Positions 8,839 through 17,626 are shown, counted from the stretch's first letter. The stretch is DNA of 64,000 nucleotides from Loktanella sp. PT4BL (GCF_003201935.1 NZ_QJJL01000001.1:620001-684000); one strand, 5' to 3'. Notes: generated by a model from the letters alone, not told the origin. Made by a program: numbers and translations.

Positions 8839-9987
8839 ATGACCGCTAATCGCTGGCTGATTCTGGCCATCCTGTTTTTCGCACGGCTTACAATGGCTTT
8901 CCAGTTTCAGGCCGTTGCTGCGCTGTCGCCGCTCTTGATGGAAACGTTCGGCATCGGATTGGCCGAAATTGGCTTTCTGATCGGACTTTATTTTGCGCCG
9001 GGCATCTTCTTTGCTCTTCCCGGCGGTGCCGTGGCTGCCCGATTTGGTGACAAACGTATCGTGGGTGCCGGTCTTCTCTTGATGCTGCTTGGAGGCACCA
9101 TGGTGGCAGTGACCGAGAGCTGGAATGTGCTGGTGGCTGGTAGGTTCATCATGGGGACCGGCGGCGTGATCCTGAACGTCCTTATGACCAAGATGTTGGT
9201 GGATTGGTTTGCGGGTCGTGAAATTTCGACGGCGATGGCGATTTACATCAATTCCTGGCCTGTCGGGATCGCGCTTGCACTCATGCTCCTGCCTTTATTG
9301 GCCAATGCCGGTGGCATCGCTTTCGCGTGGTGGACGCTTTGGGGCTTGGTTGCCGCCGCCTTTGTGATCTTTGCGCTGTTCTATCATTCTCCAGAGGGGA
9401 TTGAGGTGACGACCGCTGCGCTGGAACGGGTGTCATTTCCCTATTTTGCGCTGACACTGGCGGGTTTGGTTTGGGCGCTCTACAACACCGCGCTCGCGAT
9501 GGTGTTCAGCTTTGGTCCTGCTCTTCTGGTGCAGCAAGGGTGGTCGCTGACGCAAGCGGGCTCTGTGACCAGTCTGTTCATGGTGCTGTTTTCTATCGCG
9601 TTGCCCATCGGTGGCATTATTGCGGATCGGACCGGCCGCAAGGATGCGATTATCTATCTTAGCCTGATCAGCTTTGCAGTCTTGATGCCTGTCATCCTTT
9701 ATGCTCCGGCCTTGGCGCTCACCGTATTTTGCGTGTTGGGCATCTTGTTCGCATTGGGCGCGGGGCCGGTAATGACCTTGCCCGGAGATGTGCTTACGCC
9801 GAAATCGCGTTCGTTGGGGATGGGCGTCTTTTTTACGATCTACTATGTCGTGATGATGGTGGGCCCACGGTTTGGCGGCGGACTGGCTGACGCAGCAGGT
9901 GATGCGGGAATGGCGATACTGGCCGGGGCAGGGATGTCGTTTGCGGCTGCGGTGTGTTTGCTGTTCTTCAGGCGCGCGACAGTCTAG
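8839..9987 (+). CDS. MFS transporter
   Basis: A 382-aa major facilitator with about 12 hydrophobic helices. The motif-A-like loop GGAVAARFGDKRIVGAG is after helix 2 and a second copy, IADRTGRKDAI, begins the C-terminal half. The size and pattern recall the CynX/NimT group, but the substrate cannot be assigned. Its TAG stop shares the tetranucleotide CTAG with the stop codon of the convergent DUF374 gene. Confidence 0.88.
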   Translation: MTANRWLILAILFFARLTMAFQFQAVAALSPLLMETFGIGLAEIGFLIGLYFAPGIFFALPGGAVAARFGDKRIVGAGLLLMLLGGTMVAVTESWNVLVAGRFIMGTGGVILNVLMTKMLVDWFAGREISTAMAIYINSWPVGIALALMLLPLLANAGGIAFAWWTLWGLVAAAFVIFALFYHSPEGIEVTTAALERVSFPYFALTLAGLVWALYNTALAMVFSFGPALLVQQGWSLTQAGSVTSLFMVLFSIALPIGGIIADRTGRKDAIIYLSLISFAVLMPVILYAPALALTVFCVLGILFALGAGPVMTLPGDVLTPKSRSLGMGVFFTIYYVVMMVGPRFGGGLADAAGDAGMAILAGAGMSFAAAVCLLFFRRATV

Positions 9988-10673
9988 GGGCCGTGCGGCA
10001 GATCGATCATCGCATCCGCACGCGCGGTGCTGGCGTCGATGAAACTTGCGATATCCTTACGGAGATTTGCCAGTTCGTCCCCGTCTGGCTTGCGTGGTAC
10101 CTTTTGGGGAAAGCGGGCAAAGACATAGGCGCCTTTGCCGAATAGCCGCGGTATCAGCAACTTATCCCATGACGCCGCGCGTCGCTGACGGGTGGTTGAA
10201 AAAGCGTAGCAAAAGATCGGCAATCCGGTCGCGCGCGCCCACTCAAGCGGTGGATCCTTCAACTGTAGTGCAGGCCCGAGTGGTCCATCGGCCGTCAATC
10301 CGATACTTACGCCTTCATTGACGCGTTTGAGTACCGTGCGTGATGCCACGATGTTTGACACTTTGACTGACATTTTCATAGGTTGCAGCCTCCTTTGTCG
10401 GTGAACAGCACCGACGACCCGCGCAATTGGCGAGGTATCATGCAGGCTGGAGAGCGATCCGCTTTCGACTGGCCAGTGGTGCGCGATCATCATGAGCCGA
10501 CTGTGCCACATCACAAGCAATACAGGCCCTTCCGCCATTGCGGCGCGCAATTCTTCCACGCCGTCGGACTGCCACTGCGTCGTGCGCTGGACCAGATTGA
10601 GGTACAGCAAGACCAAACGTCCGACCGCGTTCACGAGCCGTTCTGAATTCTCGATGCGTTTGCGCAGTGACAT
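9984..10673 (-). CDS. DUF374 lysophospholipid acyltransferase-like protein
   Basis: A 229-aa protein of the DUF374 family, related to PlsC/LPLAT acyltransferases. Visible motifs are WHSRLMM near residue 56 (the H of the acyltransferase box), GVSIGLTADGPLGPAL near 118-135 and PIFCYAFSTTRQRRAASWD near 153-170, all typical of DUF374. Related proteins transfer acyl groups in envelope lipid synthesis; the substrate here is not known. It converges on the MFS gene with a 4-nt overlap. Confidence 0.87.
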   Translation of the reverse strand: MSLRKRIENSERLVNAVGRLVLLYLNLVQRTTQWQSDGVEELRAAMAEGPVLLVMWHSRLMMIAHHWPVESGSLSSLHDTSPIARVVGAVHRQRRLQPMKMSVKVSNIVASRTVLKRVNEGVSIGLTADGPLGPALQLKDPPLEWARATGLPIFCYAFSTTRQRRAASWDKLLIPRLFGKGAYVFARFPQKVPRKPDGDELANLRKDIASFIDASTARADAMIDLPHGP

Positions 10674-10886
10674 CTTGGGCGGTGCCTTTGTTTACGTGTC
10701 ATCCTCTGTTTTCGCAGGTCTGCACCTGAACACAAGCTGCGAGCGTCCTGAACCGCGCCGCACATGAACACAATTCGACTAAAATCAGCATGATTTGGGC
10801 CTAAGTCTGCCATTTTGGCTTTTTATCTTTTGCCTGTGCTCATGGTGCCTGTGCCATGTTTTATTTATCGAGTTACGGAGCCTGAA

Positions 10887-11186
10887 ATGACCCCCTTGAA
10901 ATCAATTGCGCTTTTTGTTGCCGTCAACGTTTTTGCCGGTCCTGTTTTTGCAGAAGCCGTTTTGAGCAATGACAAGAGCCGACTTTATGAGGCTGACTAT
11001 GAAGCCGTTCTTGCCGAGAATGGCATTGAAGTTGGTGCAGCCGTCTACGGATCATATGATGCCAGCTATGATATTTATCTGACGGACGCGGATCTGTTTC
11101 CGCCGCTTCTGGGCAAATACGATGCTGACTATGAAGTGGTCCTTGATTACGCAGCCTTTGCGCCGGTAGTGATCGCTTCCCGCTAA
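10887..11186 (+). CDS. Small secreted protein with Y-x-A-D-Y repeats
   Basis: Not recognised. From the ATG at 10887 (SD ACGGAG 7-8 nt upstream) it encodes 99 aa; an ATG at 10815 would add a stretch with no sequence support. Residues 1-20 look like a Sec signal peptide ending VFAEA. The mature part is acidic and tyrosine-rich, with three related units: YEADYEAVL, YDASYDIYL and YDADYEVVL. The family and function are unknown. It lies just before tRNA-Trp and is probably monocistronic. Confidence 0.7.
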   Translation: MTPLKSIALFVAVNVFAGPVFAEAVLSNDKSRLYEADYEAVLAENGIEVGAAVYGSYDASYDIYLTDADLFPPLLGKYDADYEVVLDYAAFAPVVIASR

Positions 11187-11360
11187 AGTCCTGGCCGAAG
11201 GTCGCAAAAATCCGGCTTCTTGGGCCTGTTTAGATATGGATTGCGCCGATCGGGTATCGGCGCGGACCGTTCCCAAACCGAAATCGGACGGTCCAGCCGT
11301 TTCGCGGCACCTTCCCTCTTGATCCTGCCTGAGTTTCGGACTACCTCGCTACTCGGTCGT

Positions 11361-11436
<76 letters not shown>

Positions 11437-11482
11437 GACCAGATCACCGACACGCTTGTGCGCGGAGGTTCATTTAGTTTCT

Positions 11483-12379
11483 ATGACATCCAGACCTCTT
11501 TCCGTTGCGTTCCATGTCGGGGCACACAAGACGGCCACCACGCATCTGCAACGCTCGCTCAAATCTGCTACCAAGCAGTTGGCAGAGCATGGCGTGCAGT
11601 ATTATGGCCCCGATACGCTGCGATTGCCGGGGCGGTCTTTGCAATCCCTCTTCGGGCTGAAGCATCAAGCACCGGACGATATGGAAAAGCGTCCAGCTGG
11701 CGAGCAACTGGCAAGGCTGCGCCAGGATGGCCATCGGCTGGTCTTCAGCGAGGAGAATTTTATCGGCGCTTTGAATACGCCGAACGGCCGCAAGATGAAG
11801 CGCCGCTACAAGTCCGCAGGCGCGCGCCTTACGGGGCTGTCAGGGGCACTTGGCCAGACTATTGATGTCCACCTTGCCGTGCGCCGCCCAACGGCTTTTC
11901 TTAATTCAGCCTATTGCCAGCTGCTCTTGGGTGGCAGGGTACAACCGTTGAAATCCTACCTGAAAAGTCATGGCATAGGCACCGTCGATTGGGTGGATCT
12001 GGTTGGTCGACTGCGCGCTGCACATGGCGTGGGGGCTATCACGGTCTGGCGATACGAGGACTATGGTGCCCTGTTTCCGCAAATTATCTCCGGACTGGTC
12101 GGGCAAGATGCCGCCGCAGCTGTGCGACCACCACGACGACGTATGAACCGTGGTCTGTCTGCTGCTGCTGTTGCGCAGGTGTTGGAACAGGCGGGTGACG
12201 TGACCGCAGAGAATTCCGCAAGAGCGGCCCGCAAGGCGCTTTCCGTGGAAGATGGACATCCGCCCTTTGACGGGTTCTCGGAAAAAGAACACGCCATCAG
12301 TGATGCGGCCTACGCGCGCCAGATCGCGACGATTGCACAGATGGATGGCGTTACCTTGCTGGATCCCGACAAGCACTGA
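11483..12379 (+). CDS. Sulfotransferase-like P-loop protein
   Basis: A 298-aa protein starting MTSRPLSVAFHVGAHKTATT; the HVGAHKTATTHLQRSL segment (about residues 11-26) is the 5'-phosphosulfate-binding P-loop form seen in sulfotransferase-family proteins of roseobacters. A later FLNSAYCQLLLGG segment could hold the 3'-phosphate contact. Substrate is unknown; related genes often act on carbohydrates. The ATG at 11483 is chosen over the in-frame TTG at 11456 because the latter would place the GGAGG motif inside the gene, although the SD-to-ATG spacing is then long. Confidence 0.75.
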   Translation: MTSRPLSVAFHVGAHKTATTHLQRSLKSATKQLAEHGVQYYGPDTLRLPGRSLQSLFGLKHQAPDDMEKRPAGEQLARLRQDGHRLVFSEENFIGALNTPNGRKMKRRYKSAGARLTGLSGALGQTIDVHLAVRRPTAFLNSAYCQLLLGGRVQPLKSYLKSHGIGTVDWVDLVGRLRAAHGVGAITVWRYEDYGALFPQIISGLVGQDAAAAVRPPRRRMNRGLSAAAVAQVLEQAGDVTAENSARAARKALSVEDGHPPFDGFSEKEHAISDAAYARQIATIAQMDGVTLLDPDKH

Positions 12380-12470
12380 CGCGTTCATGATGACCAGTCG
12401 GTCCTAACGGGCTTGAATTTGTGGGGCAGAGGCCGTAAGTCCGTCATGTTTTTACAAAGGACGATCAGCC

Positions 12471-12671
12471 ATGGCACTCGCCAATCCCGTTAAGTTCATC
12501 CAGGAAGTCCGTTCAGAGGTGGGCAAAGTCGTATGGCCGACCCGCCGTGAAGTGGTGATGACCACGATCATGGTGTTTATTATGGCCGCGCTGACAGCGA
12601 TTTTCTTCTTTTTGGTCGATCTTCTGATCCGGACAGGTCTGAACGGCGTTTTGACTTACTTTGGTAGCTAA
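12471..12671 (+). CDS. secE: Preprotein translocase subunit SecE
   Basis: A 66-aa single-helix SecE of the short alphaproteobacterial form. The amphipathic helix with KFIQEVRSEVGKVVWPTRRE (residues 8-27) is the family signature, followed by one transmembrane helix (about 33-54). It clamps SecY in the SecYEG channel. It is followed by an apparent terminator rather than running straight into nusG. Confidence 0.96.
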   Translation: MALANPVKFIQEVRSEVGKVVWPTRREVVMTTIMVFIMAALTAIFFFLVDLLIRTGLNGVLTYFGS

Positions 12672-12742
12672 TGCGCCGCTTTTCCCGCCCGCCTCTTGAA
12701 AACCCCGTAAGGCAGCGGTAAGAGCCAACAACTTCCGAAAAT

Positions 12743-12780
12743 GGCGTGCGGCGAATCAAGTTGCACGCCGATTTTATTTT
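12743..12780 (+). terminator. Terminator/attenuator between secE and nusG
   Basis: GGCGTGC (12743-12749) pairs with GCACGCC (12763-12769) and can extend by three inner pairs. It is followed directly by GATTTTATTTT. It lies within the 186-bp secE-nusG spacer, so it should cut or attenuate readthrough into nusG. Confidence 0.65.
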
Positions 12781-12857
12781 CGGGACTGGCGGTTCAACTG
12801 CCGAACTGAAATGCAATAGCGGCCCTGTGGCTGCGTGACGACAAGGTGCTCTGACAG

Positions 12858-13388
12858 ATGGCCAAACGTTGGTATTCGGTAAGCGTTCTCTCAAACTTTG
12901 AGAAGAAGATTGCAGAAGCGATCCGCACAAAGGCAGAAGAGCAGGGGCTCAGCGATCAGATCGATGAGGTTCTGGTGCCGACCGAGGAAGTGATCGAGAT
13001 CCGCCGCAACAAGAAAGTGACCGCCGAGCGCCGCTTTATGCCGGGTTACGTTCTGGTCCATATGGAAATGTCGGACGAGGGCTATCACCTGATCAACTCG
13101 ATCAACCGCGTCACAGGCTTCCTTGGCCCACAAGGCCGCCCGATGCCAATGCGCGATGCCGAAGTACAGGCAATCCTTGGCCGCGTTCAGGAAGGTGAGG
13201 ATGCGCCACGGACTCTCATCCACTTCGAGATCGGCGAGAAGGTCAAAGTCAACGATGGTCCGTTCGAAGACTTCGACGGTATGGTCGAGGAAGTCGACGA
13301 AGAGAACCAGCGCCTGAAGGTGACGGTCTCTATCTTTGGCCGCGCCACACCGGTCGAGCTGGAGTTTACGCAGGTTTCCAAGCAGTAA
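12858..13388 (+). CDS. nusG: Transcription termination/antitermination protein NusG
   Basis: A 176-aa two-domain NusG. The NGN domain starts [20 protein letters not shown] and includes the [12 protein letters not shown] strand near residue 58. The C-terminal KOW domain holds [20 protein letters not shown] near residues 123-142. It binds RNA polymerase and links it to Rho or to ribosomal S10. It is separated from secE by a likely terminator and so probably has its own promoter. Confidence 0.98.
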   Translation: MAKRWYSVSVLSNFEKKIAEAIRTKAEEQGLSDQIDEVLVPTEEVIEIRRNKKVTAERRFMPGYVLVHMEMSDEGYHLINSINRVTGFLGPQGRPMPMRDAEVQAILGRVQEGEDAPRTLIHFEIGEKVKVNDGPFEDFDGMVEEVDEENQRLKVTVSIFGRATPVELEFTQVSKQ

Positions 13389-13410
13389 CGGCGACCGCAG
13401 CAATTGAAAA

Positions 13411-13438
13411 AGGGGAGCGTCGGACGCTCCCCTTTTTT
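13411..13438. terminator. Bidirectional terminator between nusG and the Rieske-like gene
   Basis: Perfect 10-bp stem AGGGGAGCGT / ACGCTCCCCT with loop CGG. It has T6 on the plus side and A4 before it, so it can serve nusG and the convergent Rieske-like gene. Confidence 0.92.
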
Positions 13439-13457
13439 GTTTCTGCTGTTGTGTTCT

Positions 13458-14033
13458 TTAGGACAGCGAAAGCACAACCTGAGTGCCGTCTGCTGTCAGC
13501 GTATAGTCAGGGATCGACAGGTATTCGCCTTCTGATGCGCCAGCGACCCCCATGCCGACGGCATTATAAACCGATCCGTGCCGCGATCCGCGGTCAAGGC
13601 AGGCAAAGGGCGCATTCGGGTTACCTGTCAAACCAATCGCCTTGCCACGATGCGTACACAGCAGGTTTACGACAAAGTATTCGGGGTTCTGGACCGTGCC
13701 CGCCCGATCATTCGCCGCGCCAAAGGCGACCTGCTCTGCCGTGCGCCGATGCACCGCCACATATTGCATCATGCCCGTTGCCGAAAACTCCGCGTCATCT
13801 GTGGGGCGCGCGATCACGGCGACTTCACCGGGTTGCAAGGCCGATATCTCGACCTCGGCTGCGCCTGCAGAGACTGTAATCAACTGGTTTTCACCTGTGG
13901 GGCGGTCTTCTGGCAAGCCGGCCCATTCGGCCTCGAAATTTGTTTGCGCATTCAAGATTGCAGGGCAGAGCAAAACGGCTGTGCTGGAAATTGTCGTCAT
14001 CACATGGCGGCGGGTCATTTTTTGCATAGTCAT
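13458..14033 (-). CDS. Rieske-like 2Fe-2S protein with altered cluster box
   Basis: A 191-aa periplasmic or membrane-anchored relative of the bc1 Rieske subunit. Residues 7-28 form a twin-arginine-like leader (TRRHVM then a hydrophobic stretch). YVAVHRRTAEQV matches the bc1 Rieske segment before the cluster. Box I is C126-T-H128. Box II is C145-x6-H152-G-S instead of the usual C-x-C-H-G-S, and both disulfide cysteines are missing. The start overlaps the b561 stop as ATGA; a second ATG at 14027 has better SD spacing. It probably forms a redox pair with the cytochrome b561. Function is unknown. Confidence 0.75.
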   Translation of the reverse strand: MTMQKMTRRHVMTTISSTAVLLCPAILNAQTNFEAEWAGLPEDRPTGENQLITVSAGAAEVEISALQPGEVAVIARPTDDAEFSATGMMQYVAVHRRTAEQVAFGAANDRAGTVQNPEYFVVNLLCTHRGKAIGLTGNPNAPFACLDRGSRHGSVYNAVGMGVAGASEGEYLSIPDYTLTADGTQVVLSLS

Positions 14034-14542
14034 TCCTTTCGTGGGGTGAGGGTCATATTCGACAAGGGCAAGTCTTTGTCCCAAAATCGGTGTTTCAGAA
14101 CGGCGATGATGTGGATGGCAAACAGCGCCAAAAGAATCCACTTCAGCGTAAAATGCGCCTCAAGAAACCATTCTCCCGTGTCCGAGCGCGCAAAGCCTTG
14201 GTCAACGGCGGCGATCAGCAGTGGATCGCGCAGGCCCGAGGCGGCGATATATCCGGTCACCAGATAGGCGATAAGGCAGATATAAAGCCCGACATGGACG
14301 ATTTTCGCCATGACAGCCTCGAGTGGATGGTGGGGTTTGACGGCTGGTGTTGCAGGGTGCCAGAAGCGGGCGATTACGCGCGCAATAACCAGCACGATAA
14401 GGATCTGGCCCGAGATCTGGTGCAGTTGCATCGTGCCTGCATCAACCCAATCATATGTATAAGCGAGGCCCGTTAACACCATCACGAGCAGAACGGCAGC
14501 AGTGAGCCAGTGAAAAATGATCTGAGCTTTTGTATAGGTCAT
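14030..14542 (-). CDS. Cytochrome b561-type membrane protein
   Basis: A 170-aa four-helix cytochrome b561/CybB-type protein. Candidate heme ligands are His in IIFHWLTAAV (helix 1), MQLHQISGQ, KIVHVGLYIC, and FAIHIIAVLKHRFWD near the C-terminus. Such proteins transfer electrons across the inner membrane, often to a partner periplasmic redox protein, here the Rieske-like protein whose gene it overlaps by 4 nt. The pair is transcribed against the ribosomal block, inserted between nusG and rplK. Confidence 0.88.
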   Translation of the reverse strand: MTYTKAQIIFHWLTAAVLLVMVLTGLAYTYDWVDAGTMQLHQISGQILIVLVIARVIARFWHPATPAVKPHHPLEAVMAKIVHVGLYICLIAYLVTGYIAASGLRDPLLIAAVDQGFARSDTGEWFLEAHFTLKWILLALFAIHIIAVLKHRFWDKDLPLSNMTLTPRKE

Positions 14543-14816
14543 AACGCTTTCCTTTGAGATCGATTTATTACGGTTTCCCTAAAGGCAACGCCGTGGTGGA
14601 TCACGTGGGCGTTATTGGCTGCCGCAACGATGGATTTTCAGTGCATTCGTGCCGAAAACCACTTGCTAAATGGGGGTTGCCCGACTAAACGGCGCTCTTG
14701 TCGCCCTTGAGGCGGCACTCATGTGGGAGGCGAGGGGCACGCGTGCGCCAGACCGGACCACACAACGAAAAGCCCTGCGGTCGCGACCAAAGGGCGTTGG
14801 AATAGGAGATGGCTTC
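14543..14816 (+). promoter_or_regulatory. rplK upstream region with candidate promoter
   Basis: This 274-bp spacer is divergent between the b561 gene and rplK. A plausible sigma-70 pair TTGCTA-N17-TAAACG lies near 14664-14692. The leader that follows is GC-rich and could fold for L1 autoregulation, but I cannot identify a defined L1 site by eye. Confidence 0.3.
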
Positions 14817-15242
14817 ATGGCCAAGAAGATTATGGGTACGCTCAAACTGCAGGTTCCTGCAGGAGCTGCTAACCCTTCCCCACCCGTCGGCCCAGCATTG
14901 GGTCAGCGCGGCATCAACATCATGGAATTCTGTAAAGCGTTCAACGCCAAGACAGAAGGCATGGAAAAGAATGCCCCGTGCCCGACAGTAATCACCTACT
15001 ATCAGGACAAGTCGTTCACGATGGAAATCAAGACGCCACCTGCGTCTTATTACATCAAGAAGGCCGCGAACCTGAAGTCTGGCAGCAAAACACCTGGCAA
15101 GGATGTTGCTGGTACAATCACAGGCAAGCAGGTTCGTGAAATCGCAGAAGCGAAGATGAAGGACCTCAACGCGACGTCCATCGAAGGCGCAATGCTGATC
15201 ATCGCGGGTTCCGCTCGCTCTATGGGCATCGAGGTGAAGTAA
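14817..15242 (+). CDS. rplK: 50S ribosomal protein L11
   Basis: 141 aa from the ATG at 14817, preceded by AGGAGA at good spacing; upstream in-frame ATGs give no conserved sequence. It contains the N-terminal [20 protein letters not shown] thiopeptide-binding region and the C-terminal 23S-binding domain with [10 protein letters not shown]. It forms the GTPase-associated centre. Its TAA overlaps the rplA start (TAATG). Confidence 0.98.
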   Translation: MAKKIMGTLKLQVPAGAANPSPPVGPALGQRGINIMEFCKAFNAKTEGMEKNAPCPTVITYYQDKSFTMEIKTPPASYYIKKAANLKSGSKTPGKDVAGTITGKQVREIAEAKMKDLNATSIEGAMLIIAGSARSMGIEVK

Positions 15243-15940
15243 TGGCAAAATTTGGTAAGCGTACAACTGCAGCACGTGCTGCATTCGCAGGCAAACAGAA
15301 CGTCACAGTGTCCGAAGCGGCTGCTTTGGTGAAAGACAACGCCAACGCAAAGTTCGACGAGAGCGTCGAAATCGCAATGGTGCTGGGCGTTGATCCACGT
15401 CACGCCGACCAGATGGTTCGCGGCACAGTGAACCTGCCACATGGTACAGGTAAAACCGTACGCGTGGCTGTATTCGCACGCGGCGAGAAAGCGGAAGAAG
15501 CGAAAGCGGCTGGCGCAGATATCGTTGGTGCAGAAGACCTGATGGAAACTGTTCAGGGCGGCAAGATCGATTTTGACCGCTGCATCGCGACACCTGATAT
15601 GATGGCTGTTGTCGGTCGTCTGGGTAAGGTTCTGGGCCCACGTAACCTGATGCCAAACCCGCGCGTTGGTACAGTGACCATGGACGTCAAGGAAGCTGTG
15701 GAAGCAGCAAAGGGCGGTCAGGTTCAGTTCAAAGCGGAAAAAGCTGGTGTGGTTCACGCCGGTATCGGCAAATCCTCTTTCTCTGCGCAGCAGATCGAAG
15801 AGAACCTGAAAGCCTTTGTTGATGCGGTTGGCAAGGCCAAGCCGACAGGCGCAAAAGGGACCTACATGAAAAAGATTTCCGTCAGCTCGACAATGGGCCC
15901 GGGCGTCTCTGTTGATGTCGCGTCTGCGACCGGCAACTAA
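15242..15940 (+). CDS. rplA: 50S ribosomal protein L1
   Basis: A 232-aa L1 stalk protein, complete, with [12 protein letters not shown] near residue 138 and the closing [15 protein letters not shown]. In other bacteria L1 represses its own L11-L1 mRNA. Translation is coupled to rplK by a one-base overlap. Confidence 0.98.
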   Translation: MAKFGKRTTAARAAFAGKQNVTVSEAAALVKDNANAKFDESVEIAMVLGVDPRHADQMVRGTVNLPHGTGKTVRVAVFARGEKAEEAKAAGADIVGAEDLMETVQGGKIDFDRCIATPDMMAVVGRLGKVLGPRNLMPNPRVGTVTMDVKEAVEAAKGGQVQFKAEKAGVVHAGIGKSSFSAQQIEENLKAFVDAVGKAKPTGAKGTYMKKISVSSTMGPGVSVDVASATGN

Positions 15941-15969
15941 ATTCCTGTCTTCAGTTTGAAGCAGTCTCC

Positions 15970-16002
15970 GGCAGGCCAAATTGGCCTGCCGTTTGCATTT
16001 TT
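15970..16002 (+). terminator. Terminator after rplA
   Basis: GGCAGGCC (15970-15977) and GGCCTGCC (15983-15990) form a near-perfect 21-nt palindrome followed by GTTTGCATTTTT, 29 bp past the rplA stop. It isolates rplKA from rplJL. Confidence 0.8.
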
Positions 16003-16350
16003 GCCTTGCAGTGACTCGCAACAAGGCAGGTCGCGCGTTCGGTTCTGAGTTGGCCCGGACGGACAGGCAGCAAACCGGTAACTTGCGCTGGCACTTGTGA
16101 TCTGCTGCGCGTCTTCTGCGGGGATTTCCATCAACTCAATGATTGTATCACCAATCCGGGTAGAGAGTTCTGTCGTCACATCCCGGTTCAGAATAATAAG
16201 AAAGACGTCACTGCCAACGCGATGCCGGCAAAGTCTTATTTGTTGTTCATTTCGCATCTTATCTGCCGACACCTTTCCAGTAGGTTATGTGGAATGGTCC
16301 TCGTGACAAAAACCCTCATTAAATCAGGTGTGGCACTTGGCTTTCTGCTC
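16003..16350. other. Gene-poor spacer between rplA and the rplJ leader
   Basis: Together with the flanking terminator and leader this makes 663 bp without a convincing gene. A 111-codon minus-strand frame (15937-16272) runs into the terminator and resembles no family I know. A promoter for rplJ probably lies around 16325-16350 (CTTGGC-like -35), but no clear consensus is visible. Confidence 0.4.
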
Positions 16351-16603
16351 ATAGACCACTAAACGGTCTTTCAGGCCCGCGCGATTGATTCGTCTGGGCC
16401 TTTATTCGTCCGAGACGGTGGGTTGGCCTCATGCCATTAATTCCTGCCTGAGACGGGAAGACCAGAATTCTTGAGGCTCTCCTCGGTTCCCTCTGGCTCG
16501 CCCCGTTTGCACATGGACTGTAGACTGTTGGGCGGCCTGAGCCGTTTGACAAAAGTAGAGCCGGTGCCGGGATCAAATCCGGCGCCAAACTTGGAGTAAA
16601 ACT
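16351..16603 (+). promoter_or_regulatory. Putative L10 leader upstream of rplJ
   Basis: This long untranslated stretch before rplJ holds an AGACC/GGTCT hairpin (16353-16369) and an AGGCCC/GGGCCT stem (16373-16401) followed by TTTATT. Further down it has GC-rich segments able to pair. L10(L12)4 binds such a leader to autoregulate rplJL in many bacteria. Identification rests on position and foldability, not on a model match. Confidence 0.4.
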
Positions 16604-17116
16604 GTGGATAGAGCACAAAAAGAACAGCTGGTCGACGATCTCGGCCAGATCTTTGAAAGCTCTGGCGTTGTAGTGGTTGCCCGCTACGAAGGCATGACAG
16701 TTGCTGAAATGCAGGACCTGCGCGCGCACATGCGTGAAGCAGGTGGGTCCGTGCGCGTTGCCAAGAACAAGCTCGCCAAAATCGCCCTCGAGGGCAAGCC
16801 ATGCGCAAGCATCGCCCAGTACCTCGAAGGCATGACTGTACTCGCTTACTCTGAAGACCCCGTCGCTGCGGCGAAGGTTGTCGACAAGTATGCCAAAGAG
16901 AATGAAAAACTTGTCATTCTCGGCGGTGCTATGGGCGATACAGCGCTGGACGTCGCTGGTGTGAAAGCGGTTGCCGGTATGCCATCACGCGAGGAGCTCA
17001 TTGCTTCTATCGTGGGCTGCATCGGTGCACCTGCAAGCAACATCGCCGGGGCCATTGGCGCGCCTGCTTCGAACATCGCAAGCATTCTCTCAACCATCGA
17101 AGAGAAAGCTGCATAA
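16604..17116 (+). CDS. rplJ: 50S ribosomal protein L10
   Basis: 170 aa, starting at GTG (16604) with GGAG 8 nt upstream. The N-terminal 23S-binding domain includes [20 protein letters not shown] and [12 protein letters not shown]; the C-terminal helix that binds L7/L12 dimers follows [10 protein letters not shown] near-duplicate unit, [22 protein letters not shown], near residues 140-160 is a small internal repeat common in this order. Confidence 0.97.
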   Translation: MDRAQKEQLVDDLGQIFESSGVVVVARYEGMTVAEMQDLRAHMREAGGSVRVAKNKLAKIALEGKPCASIAQYLEGMTVLAYSEDPVAAAKVVDKYAKENEKLVILGGAMGDTALDVAGVKAVAGMPSREELIASIVGCIGAPASNIAGAIGAPASNIASILSTIEEKAA

Positions 17117-17184
17117 AGCATCTGAATTGACTTGGGGTTTCACCCTCACGTTGGAACACACTTAAAACGAACGGAAAGCATAAA

Positions 17185-17559
17185 ATGGCTGATCTGAAAA
17201 AACTGGCTGAAGAGATTGTTGGTCTGACACTTCTCGAAGCACAAGAACTGAAAACCATCCTGAAGGACGAGTACGGCATCGAGCCAGCAGCCGGTGGCGC
17301 TGTCATGATGGCTGGTCCTGCTGGTGACGCTGGTGCGGCTGCAGAAGAGAAGACAGAATTCGACGTCGTTCTCAAGAATGCTGGCGCATCCAAAATCAAC
17401 GTCATCAAAGAAGTCCGCGGCATCACAGGTCTTGGCCTGAAAGAAGCCAAAGACCTCGTCGAAGCCGGTGGCAAAATCAAAGAAGGCGCGTCCAAGGACG
17501 AAGCCGAAGAGATCAAAGCAAAGCTGGAAGCAGCTGGCGCCGAGGTCGAGCTGGCCTAA
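17185..17559 (+). CDS. rplL: 50S ribosomal protein L7/L12
   Basis: 124 aa. The N-terminal dimerisation helices ([20 protein letters not shown]) are joined by an alanine/glycine-rich hinge (residues 38-57) to the factor-binding C-terminal domain ([20 protein letters not shown], then [11 protein letters not shown]). It recruits translation GTPases. An SD (ACGGAAAGC) lies close upstream. Confidence 0.98.
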   Translation: MADLKKLAEEIVGLTLLEAQELKTILKDEYGIEPAAGGAVMMAGPAGDAGAAAEEKTEFDVVLKNAGASKINVIKEVRGITGLGLKEAKDLVEAGGKIKEGASKDEAEEIKAKLEAAGAEVELA

Positions 17560-17597
17560 GCCCGCTTTTGGCGAAGCACAATTCGCCCTGTAAACAA

Positions 17598-17626
17598 GGC
17601 TGGACTCGCATTTTGCGGGTCCAGCC
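17598..17626 (+). other. Hairpin in the rplL-rpoB spacer
   Basis: GGCTGGACTCGC (17598-17609) pairs with GCGGGTCCAGCC (17615-17626) around loop ATTTT, 12 pairs with one T-G. There is no T-run, so it looks like a processing or attenuation hairpin, as known between rplL and rpoB in E. coli, rather than a terminator. A second, imperfect stem (AGAGG...CCTCT, 17637-17669) follows. Confidence 0.6.

Noticed and set aside
15937..16272. 111-codon minus-strand frame between rplA and rplJ.
   Set aside because: It reads through the rplA terminator, its C-terminal half looks like random translation, and no motif or good SD was found. Kept only as a note in the spacer entry.
17029..17088. Short repeat in rplJ (GAPASNIA twice) as a possible mobile or slippage repeat.
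   Set aside because: It is a normal feature of L10 in this group and lies in a structured, conserved region.
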